A stretch of 5,586 bases of DNA from Clostridia bacterium (GTDB lineage: Bacteria > Bacillota > Clostridia > Christensenellales > Aristaeellaceae): NCBI GenBank assembly GCA_017551645.1, contig JAFZLE010000206.1, forward strand, positions 1 to 5,586, in the 5' to 3' direction. A program made the translations under genes and the position numbers. Below, one piece after another: positions 1-5,395 of this stretch (positions within the stretch are counted from its first letter, which is position 1; each line of letters starts with the position of its first letter). The notes below the pieces were generated by a model. The model saw only the letters and a list, made by a program, of their open reading frames with translations, had not been told where the DNA came from and searched no databases.

Positions 1-1
1 A

Positions 2-298
2 GTTAAGGCTGGCGTGAACGCCAAAGACCTGGACCAGCTTGCCAGGGATTATCTTGAAAAACTTTACCCTGGCGCCTTCGGCCATTCTCTGGGCCACGGC
101 GTGGGCCTGTATATACACGAGTCTCCCAGCGTCAGCTTCAGGTCGGACGCGGTACTTGAGCCCGGTCATGTGATAACCATCGAACCCGGCGTTTATATAA
201 AGGGGCTCGGCGGCTGCCGCATAGAGGATACGGTAATAGTCACAAAAGACGGATTTGAGGATCCATTCACGGTTTCAAAGCAGCTGATTGTTGTTTGA
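2..298 (+). CDS. Xaa-Pro aminopeptidase-like M24 metallopeptidase, C-terminal fragment
   Basis: This is the last 98 residues of a pita-bread-fold (peptidase family M24) metalloenzyme; the reading frame is open to the left edge, so the true start lies outside the window. The family removes the N-terminal residue from peptides with proline at position two, normally in the cytoplasm, using two divalent metals. Visible family motifs are GHSLGHGVGLYIHE (fragment residues 27-40), EPGHVITIEPGVYI (53-66) and GGCRIEDTVIVT (70-81). By family knowledge the metal ligands here are His32, Glu61 and Glu75, with His39 as the conserved catalytic histidine; the two Asp ligands would lie upstream, out of view. 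The position directly before efp matches a frequent Firmicutes arrangement in which this gene is a PepP/YqhT-type aminopeptidase. Methionine aminopeptidase is less likely given that neighbour and the ending. The GTG at 14 is internal, not a start. Confidence 0.9.
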   Translation, partial: VKAGVNAKDLDQLARDYLEKLYPGAFGHSLGHGVGLYIHESPSVSFRSDAVLEPGHVITIEPGVYIKGLGGCRIEDTVIVTKDGFEDPFTVSKQLIVV

Positions 299-321
299 AC
301 ATATACTTTACCCCATATTGT

Positions 322-328
322 AAGGAGG
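322..328 (+). promoter_or_regulatory. Ribosome binding site of efp
   Basis: AAGGAGG lies 7 bases before the ATG at 336, which fixes that start. The 37-base gap after the aminopeptidase stop contains no recognisable promoter or terminator, so efp is probably co-transcribed with the upstream gene. Confidence 0.85.
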
Positions 329-335
329 AACTCCA

Positions 336-893
336 ATGGTAACAGCAGGCGACTTCAAAAAAGGCATTACGGTCGAATGGGACGGCGGCATCTGGACGAT
401 AGTAGATTTCCAGCATGTCAAACCCGGCAAGGGCGCCGCTTTCGTGCGTACAAAGATCAAGAACATCATTACCGGCGCGGTGCTTGAGCGCACTTTCAAC
501 CCCACCGATAAAATGCCCAAGGCCATCATCGAGACCAAGGAAATGGAGTACCTGTACGACGACGGAGATCTGTACTACTTCATGGACGGGGAGACCTACG
601 AGCAGATCGGTCTGACCAAGGATCAGGTGGAAGACGCCATAGTGTTCATGAAACCCAACACCAACGCCACCGTGCGCTTCTACAAAGGCGCGGCGTTCTC
701 TGTTGAAGCTCCCACTTTCGTGGAGCTGGAAGTGACCGCTACCGAACCCGGCTTTAAGGGCGATACCGCTTCCAACACTACCAAACCCGCCACCGTGGAG
801 ACCGGCTATACTCTTCAGGTGCCTCTGTTTATCGAGATAGGCGACGTTATAAAGATCGATACCCGCGTCGGTGAGTATTTAAGCAGAGTTTAA
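336..893 (+). CDS. efp: Translation elongation factor P
   Basis: Full-length EF-P of 185 residues, the usual family length. EF-P binds between the P and E sites of the ribosome and promotes peptide bond formation at proline runs. Three parts are recognisable: an N-terminal KOW-like domain (about residues 1-63) with the loop VKPGKGAAF (28-36), a middle OB domain (about 65-126) including [20 protein letters not shown], and a C-terminal OB domain (about 129-185) with PGFKGDTAS and the closing [17 protein letters not shown]. Lys32 is the loop-tip residue that is modified in many bacteria. The PGKGAAF context resembles Bacillus-type EF-P, but the modification here cannot be read from the sequence and no modification gene is in the window. 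The ATG at 336 is supported by its strong ribosome binding site. The gene follows an M24 peptidase and precedes a small acidic gene after a hairpin. Confidence 0.98.
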   Translation: MVTAGDFKKGITVEWDGGIWTIVDFQHVKPGKGAAFVRTKIKNIITGAVLERTFNPTDKMPKAIIETKEMEYLYDDGDLYYFMDGETYEQIGLTKDQVEDAIVFMKPNTNATVRFYKGAAFSVEAPTFVELEVTATEPGFKGDTASNTTKPATVETGYTLQVPLFIEIGDVIKIDTRVGEYLSRV

Positions 894-906
894 AACATTT
901 GCTCAA

Positions 907-937
907 CAGGGCGGAGGCGCTGCGCGTTTCCGCCCTG
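907..937 (+). other. Strong hairpin between efp and the acidic-protein gene
   Basis: Bases 907-920 pair with 924-937 around a three-base TGC loop, giving a 14-bp uninterrupted stem with two G-T wobble pairs; the outer nine pairs (CAGGGCGGA / TCCGCCCTG) are perfect Watson-Crick pairs. The stem begins 13 bases after the efp stop. It is followed by CTTCATTTAATTAAAGG, not a continuous T run, so it is a poor intrinsic terminator. It could partly terminate, slow RNA decay from the 3' end of efp, or set the efp-to-downstream expression ratio. Which of these applies is inference. Confidence 0.65.
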
Positions 938-949
938 CTTCATTTAATT

Positions 950-956
950 AAAGGAG
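950..956 (+). promoter_or_regulatory. Ribosome binding site of the acidic-protein gene
   Basis: AAAGGAG sits 6 bases before the ATG at 963 and outside the preceding hairpin. It selects that ATG over the overlapping open frame that begins at 899, which has no such site. Confidence 0.75.
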
Positions 957-962
957 CCGAAC

Positions 963-1376
963 ATGGAAGAACTGGACAGACTTTTTGGCGTCGCGCAGGG
1001 CATGAGCGAGTCGGCAAACGACGGAGATTCTCTGAAACAGGCGCTGAAAGCCGCGTTAAACGCGCTGGGCGCCGTGTGCGGCGAGCTCAAGCAGCTTAGG
1101 AAAGACTATGACGAACTGAACGAATACGTCACCCGCATCGACGAGGATCTGTCGGAGCTGGAGCTCATGCACGACGAAGAAGAGGAATACGACAAACTCT
1201 ATGGCGATGAAAACGCCGGTGACGAAGACGACGAAAGCGAAAGCCCTGATGATGAAGACATAGAGGAACTGCTGGGTAAACTGTTTCAGAAAAGCGACGA
1301 GCAATCCGAACAGGATGAGGGAAGGAACAATCCTTCCGGCCTGTATATGTGGAAAAACGACGACGAGGACGAATAA
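963..1376 (+). CDS. Small acidic protein resembling the CD1247 N-terminal domain family
   Basis: A 137-residue soluble protein with no signal peptide or membrane segment. Residues 1-69 look alpha-helical and probably coiled coil, ending in LNEYVTRIDEDLSELE (52-67). This segment resembles the conserved LNEYV-x-x-IDEDL stretch of clostridial CD1247 N-terminal-domain proteins, which often sit just after efp; that match is from memory. Residues 71-101 are extremely acidic (19 of 31 are Asp or Glu), and the C-terminus ends NDDEDE. As I recall, members of that family usually carry a C-terminal zinc ribbon with paired cysteines. Here there is only one cysteine (Cys39), so the ribbon is absent. The function is unknown; the position beside efp suggests, but does not prove, a link to translation or cell-wide housekeeping. 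Start choice rests on AAAGGAG 6 bases upstream. The gene is very likely real; the family assignment is moderate. Confidence 0.75.
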   Translation: MEELDRLFGVAQGMSESANDGDSLKQALKAALNALGAVCGELKQLRKDYDELNEYVTRIDEDLSELELMHDEEEEYDKLYGDENAGDEDDESESPDDEDIEELLGKLFQKSDEQSEQDEGRNNPSGLYMWKNDDEDE

Positions 1377-1407
1377 GTAGTTTTTCCGGCAAATAGAGAA
1401 TACAAGG

Positions 1408-1441
1408 AACCGCCCCTCCGGCAAGTCAGAGGGGCGGTTTT
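1408..1441 (+). terminator. Rho-independent terminator of the aminopeptidase–efp–acidic protein unit
   Basis: AACCGCCCCTC (1408-1418) pairs perfectly with GAGGGGCGGTT (1429-1439) around a 10-base loop, and the right arm runs into TTTT then AT (1438-1443). It lies 31 bases after the acidic gene's stop and 15 bases before the end of the convergent ABC gene. On the - strand the hairpin is followed by CCTTGTATT, a weak T tract, so it may end the ABC transcript too, but less efficiently. Confidence 0.88.
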
Positions 1442-1456
1442 ATACCGAATGATCTA

Positions 1457-3547
1457 TCAGGTGTCGTCTTCTTCCAGTACGCCGGACTTATACTGGCTGT
1501 TGAGCAGATCCGCGTAGAAACCCTGCTTAGCCAGCAGTTCCGCGTGCGTGCCGCGCTCAATGATCTCGCCGTGGTCCAGCACAAGTATCTGATCCGCGTT
1601 CCTTATAGTTGAGAGCCTGTGGGCGATAACGAAACTTGTGCGGCCTTTCATGAGTTTGAGCATGGCCTGCTGTATGCGCATCTCGGTCCTTGTATCCACT
1701 GAGGAAGTCGCTTCGTCAAGTATCAGCACCGCGGGATCCGCGAGCACGGCCCTGGCGATGGACAGCAGCTGGCGCTGGCCCTGGGAAATGTTGGAGCCGC
1801 TCTCGGTAAGCTCCGTGTCCAGACCGTTGGGAAGCCTCTCAATGAATTCCTCGCAGTCGGCGGCACGTATGGCGGAAAGGATCTCTTCTTCTGTGGCGTT
1901 CAGGTTGCCGTAAACGATGTTGTCCCTGACAGTGCCGGCGAAAAGATATACGTCCTGCAAAACCATGCCCATGTGGGTGCGCAGGCTTTCATGCTGGATG
2001 TTCTTTATGTCGACGTCATCGAGCAGCAGCTCGCCTTCGTCTATGTCGTAAAAGCGCATGAGCAGATTTACAACGGTGGTCTTGCCCGCACCGGTAGGGC
2101 CTACCAGGGCGATCGTCTGACCGGGCTGGGCGGTGAAAGTCAGGTGCTTAAGTATAGGCACTTCGGGATTGTAGCCAAATGTCACGTCCCTGAACTCCAC
2201 TTTGCCTCTGGGGGCAGTGAAGCTGTCCGCGTTTTCCACGTCAGCGGGCTCCGGAGGCTGATCCATCACTTCAAACACGCGCTCTGCGCCGGCAAGGGCG
2301 GACTGGATAGTGGTGATCTGGTTTGCGATCTGGTTGAAAGGATTGGAAAACTGCCTTTGGTACTGCAGGAAGCTTTGTATACGGCCGATGGAGGCTACAT
2401 GCCCGGTAACAACCAGGTAACCGCCTATGCCGCTCATGAGCGCGAAAGCTATGTTGTGCACCACGTTCATCATGGGTCCCATGATGCTGGAATAGATATT
2501 AGCTTTTACGCCGGCTTCAACAAGTTCCTCGTTCGCCTCATCGAAATCCGCTTCAACGTCCTTTTCACGGCAGAACACTTTTACTACCCTGGATCCGCTC
2601 ACAGTCTCCTCGACTATGCCGTTCAATTCACCGAGGCATTCCTGCTGGCGCTTGAAGTATTTGCCGGTTCGTTTGGTTATGGTGCGCATAATGAGAACCG
2701 ACATGGGTATGGTTATAAAGCTGACCAGCGTGAGCACGGGGGAAAGCTTGATCATCATGTAAAGGCACATGATGAGCGTTATGACGGATGAGATGATCTG
2801 CGTTATAGTGTTGGACAGCATATTGCTCACGTTGTCCACGTCGTTGGTCAGACGGCTCATGAGCTCCCCGTGAGGTGCCGAGTCGAAGTATTTCAGGGAG
2901 AGCGCCTGGAGCTTGCTGAACAGGTCCGTTCTGATGGTCCTGACGGTATGCTGGGACACACGTACCAACAGCAGCTGCTGCGCGAGGGAGCACAGGCTGC
3001 TTATCAGCAGTAGCCCGCCGAAGTACGCCAGCTGGATACCCAGCTGCTGCGGGTATGTGAGGGACTGCGCTTCATAAACCGCGTCGGAAGCACCCGGTTC
3101 CGTCATGGACAATACCAGTGCTGACATGACGGTGAATATACCGCTGCGGACGGCGATATTAAGCAGCTGGCCCTTGAGCCTGCGCCCGCGGGCGCGCTCC
3201 AGCATGGCGTTTGAGATAATGCCGAACCCGAATGTCGCGGCGATCGTCTGGCCGGGATTCGTGTTGAAGCCCTGCTTAAGTATGTCGATTATGTTGCCCG
3301 AGATTGTGGGCGTGATGAGGGACGTAGCTGTGGACGCCAAAAGCGCTGCGAGGGCGAAAATGAGCTCCCACTTGACACCCAGCAGGTATTTGAGCAGCCG
3401 GGAGATAGTTGCCTTGGCGTTTTTGATCTTGGGCTTTTCCTTGCCCATGAAGGCGCCTCTAGGGCCTCTGCCGGGGAAACCTCCCTGAGCGGGCGCGAAG
3501 CGGCGCTTTTTCTGGCCGATTTCGGGGTTCTTGACAGGTTCAGACAT
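1457..3547 (-). CDS. Heterodimeric ABC exporter, larger subunit with intact catalytic residues (TM288-type)
   Basis: A 696-residue half-transporter: a six-helix membrane domain (about 58-425) followed by an ATPase domain (about 449-690). ATPase motifs are Walker A GPTGAGKT (483-490), Q-loop Gln531, signature ISQGQ (587-591, unlike the usual LSGGQ), Walker B ending in Asp611, catalytic Glu612, D-loop SSVD (615-618) and H-loop His643. This pattern matches the TM288 partner of TM287/TM288-type drug exporters. It should pair with the 575-residue subunit encoded just upstream in the membrane, exporting drugs or other amphipathic compounds; the substrate cannot be read. The N-terminal 40 residues are basic and Gly/Arg-rich (PGRGPRG at 25-31). 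The loop between helices 1 and 2 is 70 residues longer than in the partner. An open frame extends to 3604, but ATG 3547 is preferred: it has AGGAGG 10 bases upstream and overlaps the preceding stop as TGATG. Confidence 0.95.
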   Translation of the reverse strand: MSEPVKNPEIGQKKRRFAPAQGGFPGRGPRGAFMGKEKPKIKNAKATISRLLKYLLGVKWELIFALAALLASTATSLITPTISGNIIDILKQGFNTNPGQTIAATFGFGIISNAMLERARGRRLKGQLLNIAVRSGIFTVMSALVLSMTEPGASDAVYEAQSLTYPQQLGIQLAYFGGLLLISSLCSLAQQLLLVRVSQHTVRTIRTDLFSKLQALSLKYFDSAPHGELMSRLTNDVDNVSNMLSNTITQIISSVITLIMCLYMMIKLSPVLTLVSFITIPMSVLIMRTITKRTGKYFKRQQECLGELNGIVEETVSGSRVVKVFCREKDVEADFDEANEELVEAGVKANIYSSIMGPMMNVVHNIAFALMSGIGGYLVVTGHVASIGRIQSFLQYQRQFSNPFNQIANQITTIQSALAGAERVFEVMDQPPEPADVENADSFTAPRGKVEFRDVTFGYNPEVPILKHLTFTAQPGQTIALVGPTGAGKTTVVNLLMRFYDIDEGELLLDDVDIKNIQHESLRTHMGMVLQDVYLFAGTVRDNIVYGNLNATEEEILSAIRAADCEEFIERLPNGLDTELTESGSNISQGQRQLLSIARAVLADPAVLILDEATSSVDTRTEMRIQQAMLKLMKGRTSFVIAHRLSTIRNADQILVLDHGEIIERGTHAELLAKQGFYADLLNSQYKSGVLEEDDT

Positions 3548-3563
3548 CAGTTGGCCGCCTCCT
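3547..3563 (-). promoter_or_regulatory. Ribosome binding site and TGATG overlap coupling the two ABC genes
   Basis: On the - strand AGGAGG (3563 to 3558), inside the last codons of the 575-residue subunit gene, is followed after 10 bases by TGATG. There the stop of the first gene shares one base with the ATG of the second. This decides the start of the 696-residue subunit and suggests translational coupling, which fits the need for equal amounts of two dimer partners. Confidence 0.85.
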
Positions 3564-5274
3564 CTCCCAATTGGCTTACTACGATCTCGCGGTAAACGGA
3601 GCATCTGCGCTTGAGTTCCTCGTGCTTGCCGCTGTCGATTATCTCACCGTTGTCTATAAGCAGGATCTTGTCGGCGTCCATCACCGAGGAAATACGCTGG
3701 GCGATTATGAAGACCGTCATGTCACCGAACGCATCCCTGAGTCCGCTTTGGATCTTTGCCTCTGTGGAAAGGTCGACCGCAGAAGTGGAGTCGTCAAGTA
3801 TCAGTATCCTGGGGTGCTTTACCAGCGCCCTGGCGATGCACAGACGCTGCTTCTGTCCGCCGGAGAGGTTGACGCCCCTTTGCCCAAGCACGGTCTCGTA
3901 ACCGTCGGCGAACTTGGACACGAACGCGTCTGCCTGGGCGATAGCAGCGGCCTGTTTGATGGATTCTTCGGAAGCGTTATTGTCGCCCCAGTGCAGGTTC
4001 TCGTCTATCGTGCCGGTGAACAGCACGCTTTCCTGCAGCGCTACGCCGATTGCACCCCTGAGAGTGGCAAGCTCATAGTCCTTGACGTTTATGTCGTCCA
4101 CCATGATCTCGCCTTCGCTCACATCATACAGGCGGGGTATAAGGTTGACGAGTGTGGACTTGCCCGAGCCGGTCGCTCCGAGTATGGCGACGGTCTCGCC
4201 GGGCTTTGCGGAAAAGCTTATATGCTTAAGCACAGGATCGCCGCTGGCGCCGGGATAACGGAACGAAACGTCTTTGAATTCGACTTCGCCGCGGGTGACT
4301 TTCGCATCTTTATTGGGGCCGTCGCTTATGTCGCTTTTGGTATCCAGCACTTCATTTACGCGTTTAAGGGATACGCCTGCGCGTGACAGGAACATGAGCA
4401 TAAAGCTTGACATAGTGAGCGAGGAGAGGATCTGTATAACGTAGTTGGAGAACGCCATCACCTGACCGGGCTCAAGCATGCCCGAGAACACCAGCCTGCC
4501 GCCGAAGAAATACATGAGCAGCATGGTGATGTTCATTATAAGGCTGATAAGAGGAAAGGACAGGGAAAGCATGCGCATGGCGCGCATGGACGAATTGCAC
4601 AGGTCGTCATTCGCCGCCTTGAATTTCTGCTTTTCGTAAGCACTGCGGGCAAAAGCCTTGATAACGCGTATGCCTGCAAGATTCTCCTGCATGACGGTGT
4701 TGACCCGGTCCATTTTCTGCTGCATGCTCATGAACAAAGGCGCGCCTTTTTTGAGCAGCACGGCGATGAACATGCCCAGCAGGGGGATCGCCGCAAGTAC
4801 CACGAGCGACAGCCGAGGGCTTATCACGCAGACCATCACCACGCCGCCGAAGAACAGGAAGGGGGCACGTATAAGCATACGTATGCAGGTGACGAAGGCG
4901 TTCTGAATCTGGGTGATGTCGTTGGTCGTCCTGGTCACCAGCGAGCCTGTCTTGAACTGGTCGATATTGGCGAAGGAGAACGATTGTATCTTGCGGTAAA
5001 CGTCGCTTCTAAGATCCTTGGCAAAGCCGTAGCCCGCCTTGGTGGAAAAAATCATGTTTCCCACGCCGCCCACTACACCCAGCAGCGCTACGGTGCACAT
5101 GAGCACGCACATCCTGACGATATACGGCGTGTTGCCGGTAGCCACGCCGATGTCAATGATCTTGCTCATGAGCATAGGCTGGAGCAGATCCATAAACACT
5201 TCCAAAAGCATGAAGGCGGGGCTTATAAGGGTCCAGAACAGATAAGGACGTATGTATTTGAGCAGTTTCTTCAA
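3547..5274 (-). CDS. Heterodimeric ABC exporter, smaller subunit with degenerate catalytic residues (TM287-type)
   Basis: A 575-residue half-transporter with six predicted membrane helices (about 12-33, 52-75, 131-151, 154-174, 238-260, 272-295) and a C-terminal ATPase domain (about 330-568). Motifs are Walker A GATGSGKS (366-373), Q-loop Gln414, canonical signature LSGGQ (470-474), Walker B ILILDD (490-495) and D-loop SAVD (498-501). Two catalytic positions are changed: Asp495 replaces the usual Glu, and Gln526 (IIAQRIS) replaces the H-loop His. These are the hallmarks of the degenerate partner in TM287/288- and BmrC/BmrD-type exporters, not signs of decay, because the frame is intact. Its LSGGQ would complete the active ATP site on the 696-residue partner. 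The start is TTG at 5274, supported by GGAGG 10 bases upstream; no better in-frame start lies near it. This is the first gene of the two-gene operon, with a probable promoter in 5275-5374. Confidence 0.95.
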   Translation of the reverse strand: MKKLLKYIRPYLFWTLISPAFMLLEVFMDLLQPMLMSKIIDIGVATGNTPYIVRMCVLMCTVALLGVVGGVGNMIFSTKAGYGFAKDLRSDVYRKIQSFSFANIDQFKTGSLVTRTTNDITQIQNAFVTCIRMLIRAPFLFFGGVVMVCVISPRLSLVVLAAIPLLGMFIAVLLKKGAPLFMSMQQKMDRVNTVMQENLAGIRVIKAFARSAYEKQKFKAANDDLCNSSMRAMRMLSLSFPLISLIMNITMLLMYFFGGRLVFSGMLEPGQVMAFSNYVIQILSSLTMSSFMLMFLSRAGVSLKRVNEVLDTKSDISDGPNKDAKVTRGEVEFKDVSFRYPGASGDPVLKHISFSAKPGETVAILGATGSGKSTLVNLIPRLYDVSEGEIMVDDINVKDYELATLRGAIGVALQESVLFTGTIDENLHWGDNNASEESIKQAAAIAQADAFVSKFADGYETVLGQRGVNLSGGQKQRLCIARALVKHPRILILDDSTSAVDLSTEAKIQSGLRDAFGDMTVFIIAQRISSVMDADKILLIDNGEIIDSGKHEELKRRCSVYREIVVSQLGEEAAN

Positions 5275-5284
5275 ATCAACAGCG

Positions 5285-5289
5285 CCTCC
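5285..5289 (-). promoter_or_regulatory. Ribosome binding site deciding a TTG start
   Basis: On the - strand GGAGG (5289 to 5285) lies 10 bases before TTG at 5274, after which the codons read LKKLLKYIRP in literal form, with Met replacing the first residue on initiation. The spacing equals that of the downstream ABC gene, which supports the TTG as the start. Confidence 0.75.
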
Positions 5290-5305
5290 GTATTTATTCT
5301 GTTTA

Positions 5306-5334
5306 ATTATCCGATATCATTGGCTGATTTGCCA
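5306..5334 (-). promoter_or_regulatory. Tentative promoter of the ABC exporter operon
   Basis: On the - strand GATAAT (5311 to 5306) is a good -10 candidate, one base from TATAAT. A weak -35 candidate TGGCAA (5334 to 5329; three of six consensus bases) lies 17 bases upstream. A start of transcription near 5299 would give a leader of about 25 bases including the ribosome binding site. A promoter somewhere here is expected because the preceding gene ends in a terminator. The weak -35 would fit an activated or regulated promoter, but that is inference. Confidence 0.4.
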
Positions 5335-5342
5335 TACCGATA
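5311..5342 (-). repeat. Direct repeats and inverted repeat over the tentative promoter (possible operator)
   Basis: The - strand has TATCGG twice, at 5342-5337 and 5316-5311, exactly 26 bases apart, flanking an imperfect dyad TGGC-6 bases-GCCA (5321-5334). The second copy abuts the proposed -10 and the dyad overlaps the proposed -35. Efflux operons are often controlled by repressors binding such sites, but no regulator gene is in the window, and short repeats like these can arise by chance. Confidence 0.3.
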
Positions 5343-5364
5343 GTGTAAGTATTTGATTAATTCT

Positions 5365-5395
5365 AATATAAAAACAGGAGGCTTTACGCCTCCTG
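5365..5395 (-). terminator. Rho-independent terminator of the MATE transporter gene
   Basis: CAGGAGGC pairs perfectly with GCCTCCTG (5395-5388 with 5382-5375) around a five-base loop. On the - strand it is followed by TTTTTATATTA (5374 to 5364), a good T tract. The TAA stop of the upstream gene lies in the loop (5386-5384), so the last codons form the left arm. It separates the MATE gene from the ABC operon. Confidence 0.85.

Noticed and set aside
899..1099. 66-residue open frame on the + strand starting right after efp
   Set aside because: It has no ribosome binding site, runs through the hairpin, and overlaps the better-supported acidic gene in another frame.
1056..1424. 122-residue open frame on the - strand rich in Val, Phe and Leu
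   Set aside because: Antisense of the acidic gene: GAA/GAC-rich codons read backwards give TTC/GTC, creating a false hydrophobic protein. It also runs through the terminator.
1973..2791. 272-residue open frame on the + strand
   Set aside because: It lies fully antisense to the larger ABC subunit gene, has no ribosome binding site or recognisable domain, and a similar shadow appears opposite the other ABC gene at 3571-4386, as expected from shared codon patterns.
3548..3604. 19-residue N-terminal extension of the larger ABC subunit (MLRLPRDRSKPIGRGGGQL)
   Set aside because: It reads through the ribosome binding site and the end of the upstream gene; the ATG at 3547 has the correct spacing and the TGATG overlap.
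3571..4386. 271-residue open frame on the + strand
   Set aside because: It is antisense to the ATPase domain of the smaller ABC subunit, whose motifs are intact; its composition is rich in His, Tyr and Val in a way typical of antisense shadows.
3547..5274. Asp495 and Gln526 as signs of a decayed pseudogene
   Set aside because: The frame is intact, the other motifs are conserved, and these same replacements are the norm in the degenerate half of heterodimeric exporters of this type.
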